A DNA stretch of 64,000 nucleotides, taken from NCBI GenBank assembly GCA_964481145.1, contig CAYZTA010000012.1:1-64000 (forward strand). The letters run 5' to 3'. Positions 54,127 through 62,464 of this stretch are shown one piece after another. The DNA is from Sandaracinus sp964481145. GTDB taxonomy: Bacteria > Myxococcota_A > Polyangia > Polyangiales > Sandaracinaceae. Positions within the stretch are counted from its first letter, which is position 1; each line of letters starts with the position of its first letter. The position numbers and the translations under genes were made by a program. The notes beneath the pieces were generated by a model. It was given only the letters and a program-made list of their open reading frames with translations. It made no database searches and had not been told where the DNA came from.

Positions 54127-54408
54127 TCAGAATGTTGGCGGCCATTGCTTGGCGGCATGCAGGACACGCAGCACGCGTACAAGGTCGCTGGTCAGGTCAT
54201 AGACGAGGATGTAATTCTGATGCGCGACCAACTCGCGGGTGCCAGTGATGCGTCCAGGCCGGCCCAGGCCGGGATGATCGAGCAACCGGCCGGCCTTCTC
54301 CGAAAATAGCTCATCAAGCGCCAGAGCAGCAGTCGGATTGTCCTGTGCAATGTAGGTGCGAATGGCTCTCCGGTCCGCGGTGGCTGGGCGAGTCCAGACA
54401 AGTCTCAC
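54127..54408 (-). CDS. RelE/ParE-type toxin
   Basis: 93 residues: LVWTRPATADRRAIRTYIAQ, FSEKAGRLLDHPGLGRPGRI, TRELVAHQNYILVYDLTSDL, VRVLRVLHAAKQWPP. This is the compact RelE/ParE fold with the conserved late His-Ala-x-x-x-W/P end. It starts at GTG 54408, overlapping the antitoxin stop (GTGA). It is unlike the first toxin at 2139 in detail, so the two systems are not recent duplicates. Confidence 0.88.
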   Translation of the reverse strand: MRLVWTRPATADRRAIRTYIAQDNPTAALALDELFSEKAGRLLDHPGLGRPGRITGTRELVAHQNYILVYDLTSDLVRVLRVLHAAKQWPPTF

Positions 54409-54695
54409 GATGTAGAGCCGGTCATCTTTTGCCGTGTTTCAGCGCGCCAGGCAGCAGCTTCGGCTTCGACTTCTTCCGCTGACACCAACTCGCCGGCATT
54501 GGCTGAATCAAGGCCGATTTGCACCTGACGGTGAAACCAGGCGTCGTGCTCGGCCGCTTCCTGCTGTCGCCGCACGTAATCGCGCATGAAGTCGCGCAGA
54601 AGCTGCGCGCTGGTACGGTCACAGGACTTGGCGGCCGAGGCGAACTCACGCTTCAGCGCCTCATCCACTCGGAAGGTAAACGTAACTTCGCTCAT
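54405..54695 (-). CDS. antitoxin, ribbon-helix-helix type
   Basis: 96 residues: MSEVTFTFRVDEALKREFAS, AAKSCDRTSAQLLRDFMRDY form a ribbon-helix-helix DNA-binding unit like RelB/DinJ. A Gln/Glu-rich helix and VSAEEVEAEAAAWRA form the toxin-binding tail. The ATG at 54695 is preceded by GAGGG. The operon is likely autorepressed through the palindrome just upstream. Confidence 0.87.
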   Translation of the reverse strand: MSEVTFTFRVDEALKREFASAAKSCDRTSAQLLRDFMRDYVRRQQEAAEHDAWFHRQVQIGLDSANAGELVSAEEVEAEAAAWRAETRQKMTGSTS

Positions 54696-54706
54696 GTCGT
54701 GACCCT

Positions 54707-54754
54707 CGTGTGTTACGAGATGAGTGCATCGTAGCACACGAGCAGGTTCTCGTG
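54707..54754 (-). promoter_or_regulatory. putative TA operator and promoter
   Basis: Inverted repeat of 12-nt arms (54707-54718 and 54729-54740, one mismatch, 10-nt spacer), with a second inverted repeat CACGAG/CTCGTG (54737-54754). On the minus strand TGCTACGAT resembles an extended -10 box. It lies 12-60 nt upstream of the antitoxin start, as expected for autoregulation. Confidence 0.45.
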
Positions 54755-54831
54755 CTCTTCCAGGGACGCGACGAAGGCTGGGTGACGTATGCCTCGTCAA
54801 GTGAGTGGATCCAAGCGGGCGGCGTGACTCG

Positions 54832-56289
54832 CTACATTGAATCCATGCGCGATGCGGTGATTGCGGAGCGCCGCGCGCGGAGGTCGGGTGCCGGCTCGAG
54901 CGGCCCGATGCCAAGCGACCAGCGCGCATCGGCCCACGCGAGCGACGATGCGACGCGCGCCGCGACCGAAGGGCCGACCGGCGTGCGTCCGGCGTCGAGA
55001 TTCACCACCACCACGCCGCCGATCGCCGAGGGTCCCAGCACCACTGTCGCGTCGGCCGCCTCTCCTTCCTCTGCCTCGTGCGCAACGCCGTCCGATCCGA
55101 TCGCAATCCGCTGTTCCCGCCGCTCCTCGATCACCGTCGGGATCACCACCATGCCTCGCCCACCGCGTCGCGCGTCGGCGTTCGAGATCAGCAGCACCTC
55201 GAGCTCATCTGGATCCCAATCGATCGGCTCGCCTTCGATGATTGCGGCGTGCAGCAGTGTGAGAGAGAGGTCGAGCCCCGTGTTCAACCAGCCAAGCGCG
55301 GCGCCGACGCGCGGGTTGAGCTCGGTGGGGAGAAACCCGGCCGCTGTCATCACTCCGTCCACCGTCAGGAATCCGCGATAACCCAACGTCGTCCGCAAGT
55401 GTTCCCCCACTTGCCGGGCCACTGTGCGCATCACCTCGCGATCCTCGTCCGGCGGATCCCAGAACGTGGCCGCCTGCGCGTACTGCAGGCGGCTCTCACC
55501 GGGACGGCGCAAGACGATCATCTCGCAAGGCCGGAATGCGAGCGTCCGATCGGGTAGCACCAACGCGTGAATGCTGCACGGGATCCCATCGAGAAACGGC
55601 ATCACCCGTACGCGATCGCAGCGCGGCGCGAAGAACGCCATCGCTTCGTCTGCATCGCGGTTGCTCCGGATCCATCGCACGAACGTCGCCGCACCGTGGA
55701 ACCCGCCGCGGTTGTCGCCCGTCCAGACGCTCCCGCAACCTCGGTCGTGCGCCATCGACGCCTGACGCAGTGTGGCTCCATCCACTGGCACGCTCACCGA
55801 CGGCGCGCGCGCCACCCCGGCGGCATCCCAGAGCACATCCACCGTCGTCTTGTCCTCGAGCTGCTGCCACGCTTCGGGTCGCGCTCCGTACTTCGCACGC
55901 CCTGCGACCGGTCGCCCGTCGTCGAAGAGCGTACCGAGCACCCGTGCGCCATGGTCGGGGTCGAACGCGTCGACGCGGGCACACGCCCACGGCGGCAGGT
56001 CGGCGAGCGCATCCAACGACGCGCGGATCGCCTCCATCGTGTCGCACGCGCGCACATCGAGCACGATCGGTTCGGGGCTTCGCGGCGCCGTCGGATCCAT
56101 CGGTGTGCCCGGCGATGCGCCGATGCAGAGCGGTGGCCTCGCCCCCAGCCTCTCCAAGGTGTCTGCGAGTGGGAGCGCTGCCGCGAGCACATCCATCGCC
56201 ACGATCCATCGTCGTCCGCGAGCCACGCGCTTGAGCCAACATCGGATGAGAGCCCCGCGCTCGTCTTCGCCCGTCATCGCACGATTCAA
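54832..56289 (-). CDS. ATP-grasp domain protein
   Basis: 485 residues. The region from about 120 to 360 has ATP-grasp features: KYGARPEAWQQLEDKTTVDV, VMPFLDGIPCSIHALVLPD, and the Mg-binding end DGVMTAAGFLPTELNPRVGAA. ATP-grasp enzymes ligate a carboxylate to an amine or thiol by way of an acylphosphate, but the substrate here is unknown. The C-terminal ~110 residues are additional and unrecognised. It overlaps the GrpB-like gene by 4 nt (ATGA), so the two are coupled. Confidence 0.78.
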   Translation of the reverse strand: MNRAMTGEDERGALIRCWLKRVARGRRWIVAMDVLAAALPLADTLERLGARPPLCIGASPGTPMDPTAPRSPEPIVLDVRACDTMEAIRASLDALADLPPWACARVDAFDPDHGARVLGTLFDDGRPVAGRAKYGARPEAWQQLEDKTTVDVLWDAAGVARAPSVSVPVDGATLRQASMAHDRGCGSVWTGDNRGGFHGAATFVRWIRSNRDADEAMAFFAPRCDRVRVMPFLDGIPCSIHALVLPDRTLAFRPCEMIVLRRPGESRLQYAQAATFWDPPDEDREVMRTVARQVGEHLRTTLGYRGFLTVDGVMTAAGFLPTELNPRVGAALGWLNTGLDLSLTLLHAAIIEGEPIDWDPDELEVLLISNADARRGGRGMVVIPTVIEERREQRIAIGSDGVAHEAEEGEAADATVVLGPSAIGGVVVVNLDAGRTPVGPSVAARVASSLAWADARWSLGIGPLEPAPDLRARRSAITASRMDSM

Positions 56290-56831
56290 TCACGTCCTCG
56301 ACGCAGGCGAAAGAACTCGAGCGCGTCCGTTTCGACTCGGCGGATCCAATCGCCCTTGCAATCGGAATAAGCGTGAGAATCGGCCGGATGACGATCACGG
56401 CAGTGTCGTTTCATCGCCTCGTATTCGCGCGCGATAGGGGGGTGCGCGCGGAGATAATCGCGAAACACGAGATGGCGTTCGATGCCGAGGGAGCCTTCTT
56501 CGAAGGCGTGTACATGAACGAGCCGTGTGCCATTCGTCCGGTCGGAGAGCGTGCAAAATCTCCGCCCCTCGATGCCGTACTCACCCCACCATTCGTATCC
56601 GAGCGCTTCGATCGCGGCGCGCGACTCGTCGAGTGCGGAAAGGGAAGTCGCGACCGCGATGAGGTCGAGGATGGGCTTGGCGACGATGCCGGCGATCGAC
56701 GTCGAGCCAATGTGATGCACGGCGATGATGCTCGACGGGCACGCCGCTATGATCCGCGCGCTTTCACGCGTTGCTTGCTCCCCCCACTCGCAATCGTGTT
56801 CGCGGAGTTCGACTCGGATCGGCGGCGGCAT
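56286..56831 (-). CDS. GrpB/UPF0157-family nucleotidyltransferase-like protein
   Basis: 181 residues. VELREHDCEWGEQATRESAR, IIAVHHIGSTSIAGIVAKPI, LDLIAVATSLSALDES and VHVHAFEEGSLGIERHLVFR match GrpB (UPF0157), an NTase-fold family related to CoaE-linked and minimal nucleotidyltransferases. The GST/S motif and the Asp pair are present. It is the first gene of the pair with the ATP-grasp protein, overlapping by 4 nt. Cellular substrate unknown. Confidence 0.9.
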   Translation of the reverse strand: MPPPIRVELREHDCEWGEQATRESARIIAACPSSIIAVHHIGSTSIAGIVAKPILDLIAVATSLSALDESRAAIEALGYEWWGEYGIEGRRFCTLSDRTNGTRLVHVHAFEEGSLGIERHLVFRDYLRAHPPIAREYEAMKRHCRDRHPADSHAYSDCKGDWIRRVETDALEFFRLRRGRD

Positions 56832-56933
56832 CGCGCGAAGATAGCAGATGTATCGTCGTGCCTCGCCAAGAGGACCGGACGTCAGTCGTGAGCCGTGGTA
56901 TGCGTCCAGCCGGAAAGAGGCTAGGAAACCAAG

Positions 56934-58646
56934 ATGCTGAGCGTTCTGCGGGTCAAGCAGCTTGCGATCATCGATGAGCTCGAGGTGGTGTTTGGGCCAG
57001 GGCTCAATGTGCTGACGGGCGAAACGGGCGCAGGGAAATCGATTTTGGTCGATGCGCTCCAGTTGGTTCTAGGAGGCCGCGGGCGACCGGAGCTCGTGCG
57101 CACAGGCGCGCCGCAGGCCGAGGTGGAGGCGCTCTTCGATGTCGGGGACGACCCTTCCGTGATCGAGCGATTGCGCGCGGCTGGAATCGAAACCGATGAG
57201 GGGGAGCTCCTGGTGAGGCGCGTGGTTTCGGCGCAAGGGCGGACGCGCGCATACGTCAATGGCACGCTCGCCACGCAGGCGCAGCTGGCCGAGCTTGCCG
57301 CGGGGCTCGCGGATATCTCGTCGCAGCACGAGCATCACACGCTGATCAATCCCGAGACGCACCTTGGGTACCTCGATGCGTTTGGCCGTTTGGAGCCGCT
57401 TCGGGAGCAGATGAGCGCTGCCTTTCGGGCGCTCGAAGCGGCGGAGCGCTCGTTGTCCGAGGCGCTCGCGCGAGTGCAAGGGAAGGGCGAGCGCGAGGAT
57501 GTCTTGCGGTTTCAGATTCGGGAGATCGAAGAGCTCGATCCCAAGCTGAACGAGTCGGCCGAGCTCGCAGAAGAGCGCGATCGGCTGCGTTATGCGGAGA
57601 AGCTCGTCAACGCCGCAGCGTTCGCCGAGCAAGCGCTCTACGAGCGTGACGGGGCCATCTGCGAAGAGCTCGCGCAAGTATCGAGTCGGCTCTCGGATGC
57701 GGCGGACATTGATCCGCGCTTGGGGCCGATGGTGTCGGCGATCGACGCAGCCCGCGCTCAGCTCGAGGAAGCCGCGCGAGATCTCGGCGCCTACGCGCGC
57801 GATGTGACGGTCGATCCAGAGCGGCTCTCCGAGATCGATGAGCGTTTGCACCGGCTCAAGAGCCTCGCGCGAAAATATGCGGGCGGCGCATCGGCGGGAG
57901 CCGAAACGGAGATGCTCGAGCATTGCGAGCGTTTACGGGTCGAGCTCGCGGAGCTTGGCTCGGCCGAGGAGCGGATCGCTGAAATCGAGGAGGCGCGCGA
58001 CGCTGCGCTTCGCTCTGCTGGCGCGCTCGCGCGCGAGCTCTCGAAGAAAAGGCACGAGGCCGCGAGCGAGCTCGGGAAGGCGGTCGTCAAAGAACTGAGC
58101 GGTCTCGGCATGGGCGGCGCGGTCGTGGAAGTGCAGGTGACTCGGCTCGAAGGAGGAGGTGAGCTCTCGATCGATGGCGCGCGCCTTCGTGAGAGCGGCA
58201 TCGATCGCGCGGAGTTCTTGATTGCACCCAACAAAGGCGAAGAAGCGCGACCGCTACGCAAAGTGGCGAGCGGTGGCGAGCTTTCGCGCACGATGCTCGC
58301 GATCAAGCGTGTGCTCGCAGGGCTCGGCCCCGCCGGGCTTTATGTGTTCGATGAGGTCGATACGGGGGTGGGCGGCGCGGTCGCCGAGGTGATCGGCCGC
58401 AAGCTAAAAGAGGTCGCGGAGCATCACCAAGTGCTCTGTATCACGCACCTCGCGCCGATCGCGGTCTATGCAGATCGGCATTTCCTCGTGAAGAAAGACA
58501 TCGTGGACGAGCGCACCAAGAGCGCGATCTTGGCGCTCGAGCCCAAAGAGCGGCTCGAAGAGGTCGCGCGCATGCTCGGCGGATTGAACATCACGAAGAA
58601 GACGCGCGATGCGGCCAGAGAGATGCTGAAAGGCGCCGCCGCGTAA
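56934..58646 (+). CDS. recN: DNA repair protein RecN
   Basis: 570 residues. An SMC-like ATPase: Walker A GETGAGKSILVDAL at the N-terminus, two long helical coiled-coil arms (LVNAAAFAEQALYERDGAIC region), signature LRKVASGGELSRTMLAIKRV and Walker B LYVFDEVDTGVGG, then a C-terminal tail. RecN acts in double-strand break repair. AGGAAA lies a few nt before the ATG. Its last 162 bp are duplicated downstream at 59307-59468, flanking a small cassette. Confidence 0.96.
   Translation: MLSVLRVKQLAIIDELEVVFGPGLNVLTGETGAGKSILVDALQLVLGGRGRPELVRTGAPQAEVEALFDVGDDPSVIERLRAAGIETDEGELLVRRVVSAQGRTRAYVNGTLATQAQLAELAAGLADISSQHEHHTLINPETHLGYLDAFGRLEPLREQMSAAFRALEAAERSLSEALARVQGKGEREDVLRFQIREIEELDPKLNESAELAEERDRLRYAEKLVNAAAFAEQALYERDGAICEELAQVSSRLSDAADIDPRLGPMVSAIDAARAQLEEAARDLGAYARDVTVDPERLSEIDERLHRLKSLARKYAGGASAGAETEMLEHCERLRVELAELGSAEERIAEIEEARDAALRSAGALARELSKKRHEAASELGKAVVKELSGLGMGGAVVEVQVTRLEGGGELSIDGARLRESGIDRAEFLIAPNKGEEARPLRKVASGGELSRTMLAIKRVLAGLGPAGLYVFDEVDTGVGGAVAEVIGRKLKEVAEHHQVLCITHLAPIAVYADRHFLVKKDIVDERTKSAILALEPKERLEEVARMLGGLNITKKTRDAAREMLKGAAA
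58484..58645 (+). repeat. recN 3'-end duplication, copy A
   Basis: 162 bp identical, by eye, to 59307-59468 in the same orientation. It covers the last 53 codons of recN plus the first two bases of the stop. Copy A ends the functional gene with TAA. Confidence 0.95.
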
Positions 58647-58654
58647 GGATCTAT

Positions 58655-59107
58655 TCAGCTCTTGATTCGCTCGAGGCGCTCGACATCGAGCTGGTCTTGC
58701 AGGCGATTCACCGTACGTTTGTTTCGGAGAAGGAGCTCTCGTGCGATGAGATGGATCGGGGCACCACCATAGCTCGCATCGACTTTGGTGGCCCATGCTT
58801 CATCGAAATCCACCCCATCGATGCTGGTGAGCACGTCGATGCGATTCGGTGCGATGCCAATCTGAAAGATTGTGCCTGCGACTGAGAAATCGTCTGGGCT
58901 TACATCCGCAAGCGGTGCGCCGAAGACGGCGAGCGCATGGTAAACACGCACGGCGTTGTCGGGTGTCGGACGGACCCAGACGTCGACATCCTTGGTGCTA
59001 CGCGGCTCCGTATAGAACATCACGGCGTGTGCGCCAACGATGAGATAGTCAGCGCCCGCGTCTCCTAAGGCGACAAACAGATCTTTGAAGTCGGGGTTCG
59101 TCGCCAA
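58655..59107 (-). CDS. nucleotidyltransferase-like protein (AbiEii/MNT-type)
   Basis: 150 residues. LGDAGADYLIVGAHAVMFYT, then RSTKDVDVWVRPTPDNAVRV resembles the G-[GS]-x(n)-D-x-D nucleotidyltransferase signature (D in KDVDV). HLIARELLLRNKRTVNRLQD follows. The group includes AbiEii/type-IV toxin-like NTases that can act on tRNA or RNA. It sits 9 nt past the recN stop on the opposite strand and overlaps a small upstream partner. The pair resembles a toxin-antitoxin or phage-defence cassette; activity is inferred only. Confidence 0.75.
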   Translation of the reverse strand: MATNPDFKDLFVALGDAGADYLIVGAHAVMFYTEPRSTKDVDVWVRPTPDNAVRVYHALAVFGAPLADVSPDDFSVAGTIFQIGIAPNRIDVLTSIDGVDFDEAWATKVDASYGGAPIHLIARELLLRNKRTVNRLQDQLDVERLERIKS

Positions 59108-59261
59108 GTTGACCTCGGATTGCGCGTGCCTCGTTCACAAGGTCCCAGCTGGCCGCAAAAATCGCCTCGGCGCCCTGCCGTTGCCAAAATTCGTGGTCGA
59201 AACAACCATCGTCTTTTTCCCCCGCTCGAAGGATGCGGGTCATGATGATTCGGCTGGCCAC
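59049..59261 (-). CDS. small partner of nucleotidyltransferase
   Basis: 70 residues: RAGEKDDGCFDHEFWQRQGA, EAIFAASWDLVNEARAIRGQ, then GDEPRLQRSVCRLRRRG. Similar short proteins with FWQ-x-x-GAE-x-x-F-x-A-x-W commonly precede AbiEii-like NTases. Its 3' end overlaps the start of the NTase by 59 nt in another frame, so the two are tightly coupled. It is basic at the end and could bind the NTase or nucleic acid. GTG start; ATG at 59243 is a shorter alternative. Confidence 0.65.
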   Translation of the reverse strand: MASRIIMTRILRAGEKDDGCFDHEFWQRQGAEAIFAASWDLVNEARAIRGQLGDEPRLQRSVCRLRRRGR

Positions 59262-59306
59262 GTCGTCACTCTAGCACGCAAGTCCATTCGCAGCGAAGGA
59301 ACGTAG

Positions 59307-59468
59307 CCTCGTGAAGAAAGACATCGTGGACGAGCGCACCAAGAGCGCGATCTTGGCGCTCGAGCCCAAAGAGCGGCTCGAAGAGGTCGCGCGCATGCTC
59401 GGCGGATTGAACATCACGAAGAAGACGCGCGATGCGGCCAGAGAGATGCTGAAAGGCGCCGCCGCGTA
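59307..59468 (+). repeat. recN 3'-end duplication, copy B
   Basis: Exact 162-bp copy of the recN end, in the same orientation. It is followed by TAG instead of TAA. It has no start and encodes only the C-terminal 53 codons of RecN, so it is an inactive fragment. Confidence 0.95.
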
Positions 59469-59480
59469 GGAGAGCGAGAG

Positions 59481-59787
59481 TCACGCCTCATTGCACGAGC
59501 AAGGCAGGGCCGAGAGCTCCTCGCAGATCTCGTCGTGATCGCCTTCGATCGTTGCGCAATCGTATCGGGGTTGCGCGGGGATCGGATCAGGGCTCGCCGC
59601 CCCTTCATTTGGCCCTGAAGCGGCGGGACCGAGAGCGCGCGCGAGGCCCACGACCGCAGCTCCGGCAGCATGGCCCACGGCGATGTTTGGATCATCGGAG
59701 ACGATCGTCCCGTTCACCGTGTTGGTGTGAGGTCGATTGACTCGAACCGCAGGCCGTGAGCACAACGACGAAAAACAGGTGACGCAT
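59481..59787 (-). pseudogene. small lipoprotein, frameshifted
   Basis: From ATG 59787 the frame reads a lipoprotein signal, MRHLFFVVVLTACGSS, which then falls out of frame. Translation in the neighbouring frame gives TNTVNGTIVSDDPNIAVGHA, AGAAVVGLARALGPAASGPN and a Cys-containing end (CATIEGDHDEICEELSALPC). Joining the two by one base gives an ~100-residue Cys-rich lipoprotein. The shift is near 59720-59745, so this is either a decayed gene or a sequence error. Confidence 0.5.
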
Positions 59788-59881
59788 GATCGTCTCTTGC
59801 GCCATTCGACCCGCGAAGCAAGGTGCCTCGGCCGCGGGGCGTGCGCAGAGACGAAGTCCGCATTAGATTCGGCCGCCCTCG

Positions 59882-61468
59882 ATGACCCAAGAATTCGAAC
59901 GCCGGCGGACCTTCGCCATCATCTCCCATCCCGACGCAGGCAAAACCACGCTCACAGAGAAGCTTCTTCTTTACGGGGGTGCCATTCATACGGCGGGTGC
60001 GGTGCATGCGCGCAAAGCGCAGCGTGCTGCGACGAGCGACTGGATGGACCTCGAAAAGAAGCGCGGGATCTCGATCACGAGCTCGGTGCTTCAGTTCGAG
60101 TTCCAAGACATCCGCTACAACTTGCTCGATACGCCGGGCCACCAAGATTTCAGCGAAGACACCTATCGAACGCTGACCGCAGCCGATTGCGCGATCATGT
60201 TGATCGACGCAGCCAAGGGCGTCGAAGAGCAGACCAAGAAGCTCTTCCACGTGTGTAGGCAACGAGGCACACCGATCGTCACGTTCGTGAACAAGCTCGA
60301 TCGCCCGGCGCGCGATCCATTCGCGCTCATGAGCGAGATCGAAGAAGTGCTCGGGATGCGCACGGTTCCGCGCACCTGGCCGATCGGCTCGGGCGAAGAC
60401 TTCAAAGGCGTTTACGACGTCGACCACAAGACGGTGCTCACCTTCGATCGCACCGAGAAAAACGCGTCGCGGGTTCCGATGCAAACGAGCGGCATCGAGG
60501 ATCCCAAGATCGACGCGATGGTGGGCGAGCGCCTCGCGAAGGATTTTCGGGATGAAGTCGAGCTCGTGACAGGAGCCGGAGATGCGTTCTCGCACGAGCG
60601 CTTTCTTGCAGGCGAGATCTCGCCGGTGTTCTTCGGGAGCGCGCTGACGAATTTTGGCGTCGAGCCATTTCTGGAAGCGTTCCGCGATATTTGTCCCGCA
60701 CCGGGACCTCGCGAGACGAGCACCGGGACCGTGCGACCCTCCGATGATCGCTTCTCTTCATTCGTGTTCAAGGTCCAAGCGAACATGGACCCGCAACACC
60801 GCGATCGTATCGCGTTCATGCGCATTTGCTCAGGCAAGTTCGAGAGCGGGATGTGGGTTCATCACTTCCGGCTGGGCAAACAAATTCGCTTGGCGCGCGC
60901 GGAACAGCTCTTCGCGCAGGAGAGGCAGACCGTGCACGAGGCGTATGCCGGTGACGTCGTCGGTCTCCATGATCCAGGGATTTTTCGCATTGGCGATACG
61001 CTCTCGACCGGTTCGCCGCCGCTCGCGTTCGATGCCGTTCCGCGGTTCTCGCCGGAGTTTTTCGCGCGTGCGACACTGCTCGATCCGCTCAAGCGCAAGC
61101 AAATGCAAAAGGGGATCGACGAGCTCGCGGAAGAAGGAACACTCCAGCTTTTCTTCCAAAAAGGGCGTGAAAAAGATCCAATCTTGGGCGTCGTCGGTGT
61201 GCTGCAATTCGAGGTGCTCGCTTATCGCCTCGAGCACGAGTACGGCGCGAAGGTCGCGCTCGATCGTTTGCCCTATTCGTTCGCGCGATGGGTTTCCGGC
61301 GCCTCGAGTACGGATGAGCTCGAAGCGCGACGCATCCCTCTGGCCGTGACCGATATCGACGGGAAGCCCGTCGCGCTCTTGCGAGACGAGTGGGAGCTCG
61401 GACGGCTCGCGCGCGACAACACGCAATGGAAGTTCCTCGAAACCGCGCCGATTGGCGCGAGCTCTTGA
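59882..61468 (+). CDS. prfC: peptide chain release factor 3
   Basis: 528 residues. GTPase motifs AIISHPDAGKTTLTEKL (G1), GISITSSV (G2), DTPGHQDFSEDTYRTL (G3), FVNKLDRPARDP (G4) and a domain II/III C-terminus (MQKGIDELAEEGTLQLFFQK, LQFEVLAYRLEHEYGAKV) identify RF3. It recycles RF1/RF2 after termination. Full length. A bare upstream region of ~95 bp separates it from the frameshifted lipoprotein. Confidence 0.96.
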   Translation: MTQEFERRRTFAIISHPDAGKTTLTEKLLLYGGAIHTAGAVHARKAQRAATSDWMDLEKKRGISITSSVLQFEFQDIRYNLLDTPGHQDFSEDTYRTLTAADCAIMLIDAAKGVEEQTKKLFHVCRQRGTPIVTFVNKLDRPARDPFALMSEIEEVLGMRTVPRTWPIGSGEDFKGVYDVDHKTVLTFDRTEKNASRVPMQTSGIEDPKIDAMVGERLAKDFRDEVELVTGAGDAFSHERFLAGEISPVFFGSALTNFGVEPFLEAFRDICPAPGPRETSTGTVRPSDDRFSSFVFKVQANMDPQHRDRIAFMRICSGKFESGMWVHHFRLGKQIRLARAEQLFAQERQTVHEAYAGDVVGLHDPGIFRIGDTLSTGSPPLAFDAVPRFSPEFFARATLLDPLKRKQMQKGIDELAEEGTLQLFFQKGREKDPILGVVGVLQFEVLAYRLEHEYGAKVALDRLPYSFARWVSGASSTDELEARRIPLAVTDIDGKPVALLRDEWELGRLARDNTQWKFLETAPIGASS

Positions 61469-61548
61469 GGAACGAAAAGGGGCCTCTCGATCTGCTGTAA
61501 AATCCAACACGAGGCAACGAATCCGCCCGGCGGTCGACAAGAGCGTTC

Positions 61549-62418
61549 GTGACTCGTCTCCGCAATCTCTACGACCAAGTAGGCAAGGTGTTCGTCGAGG
61601 GGGCATTCGAGGGCGCGGCGCGGATCGAGACCGAGCATGAGATTCCCGGAGTCCCGCGATCGATCGACATTTGGTTGGAGCGGATCGAAGGCCCAGCGCC
61701 CCCGGGGATTTTCGGGCGCATGCTCGCAGATCGTTTCGCGATCGAGCTCTTCTCAGGCGCGCCACCCGTGGACGTTGTCGCGGGTTGCATGATCAAGCAG
61801 CTCAGCACCGCGCTCGCGGTCTGGCGTGCCGATCCGCAAGCGAGCATTCCGCCGATGTGGCTTGTGTGCGCGGGACGGCCCACGTCGGTGATCGATGGAT
61901 TGTCGCTCGCGCATCCAGACGAATGGCCGATTGGCTTCTATCGTTTGGTCGCACGGGACGTGTCCTTCTATGTGGTCGTGGTGAGCGAACTTCCAGTGGT
62001 TCGCGAGACGTTGATGCTGCGGCTCTTGGGTCGAGGGCATGTGCTCGAAACCGCGATTCGCGAGCTGGCGGCGTTGCCAGAGGATGCGTGGGAACTCCAC
62101 TCTGCGGCGAATGGGATCCGCGTGCTACGATCAGCACAGCCCGAGGACAAAGTCGAGGAGGCGATCATCATGTCGGCAAAGGAGACCTACGAGCAGATCA
62201 AGAGAGAGGGACGCCAGGAAGGGCTCCAGGAGGGACGCCAGGAAGGGCTCCAGGAGGGACGCGCTGCGACGCTGCTCGAACTACTTCGACTTCGTTTCGG
62301 CTCGCTCGAGCCGGCCGCGGTGCAGCGGATCGAGGAAGCTTCGGTGGAGGTATTGGAGCGCCTCACCCAGCGGGTGTTGACGGCCGCGACTCTCCGCGAG
62401 GCGCTGGACGACGCCTGA
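61549..62418 (+). CDS. Rpn/DUF4351-like protein
   Basis: 289 residues. The N-terminal ~200 residues resemble the PD-(D/E)XK-like Rpn/transposase-associated nuclease fold (FEGAARIETEHEIPGVPRSI, DIWLERIEGPAPPGIFG). A Lys/Glu/Gln-rich tandem repeat (REGRQEGLQEGRQEGLQEGR) follows, then a DUF4351-like C-terminus (LLELLRLRFGSLEPAAVQRI). Such proteins are often multi-copy in Myxococcota. Catalytic residues were not confirmed. GTG start at 61549 without a clear ribosome-binding site. Confidence 0.7.
   Translation: MTRLRNLYDQVGKVFVEGAFEGAARIETEHEIPGVPRSIDIWLERIEGPAPPGIFGRMLADRFAIELFSGAPPVDVVAGCMIKQLSTALAVWRADPQASIPPMWLVCAGRPTSVIDGLSLAHPDEWPIGFYRLVARDVSFYVVVVSELPVVRETLMLRLLGRGHVLETAIRELAALPEDAWELHSAANGIRVLRSAQPEDKVEEAIIMSAKETYEQIKREGRQEGLQEGRQEGLQEGRAATLLELLRLRFGSLEPAAVQRIEEASVEVLERLTQRVLTAATLREALDDA
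62206..62262 (+). repeat. 24-bp tandem repeat encoding EGRQEGLQ
   Basis: Two perfect 24-bp units (62206-62229, 62230-62253) plus 9 bp of a third, encoding the Gln/Glu/Gly repeats of the Rpn/DUF4351-like protein. Being in frame, copy-number change would only lengthen the linker. Confidence 0.9.
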
Positions 62419-62464
62419 TCGAGTGATCTCGTTGCGGGCGCGAGATTTGCGATAATCTCGCGGC

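Noticed and set aside
59714..60595. 293-residue minus-strand frame
   Set aside because: It is a shadow of prfC, whose GTPase motifs are unambiguous on the plus strand.
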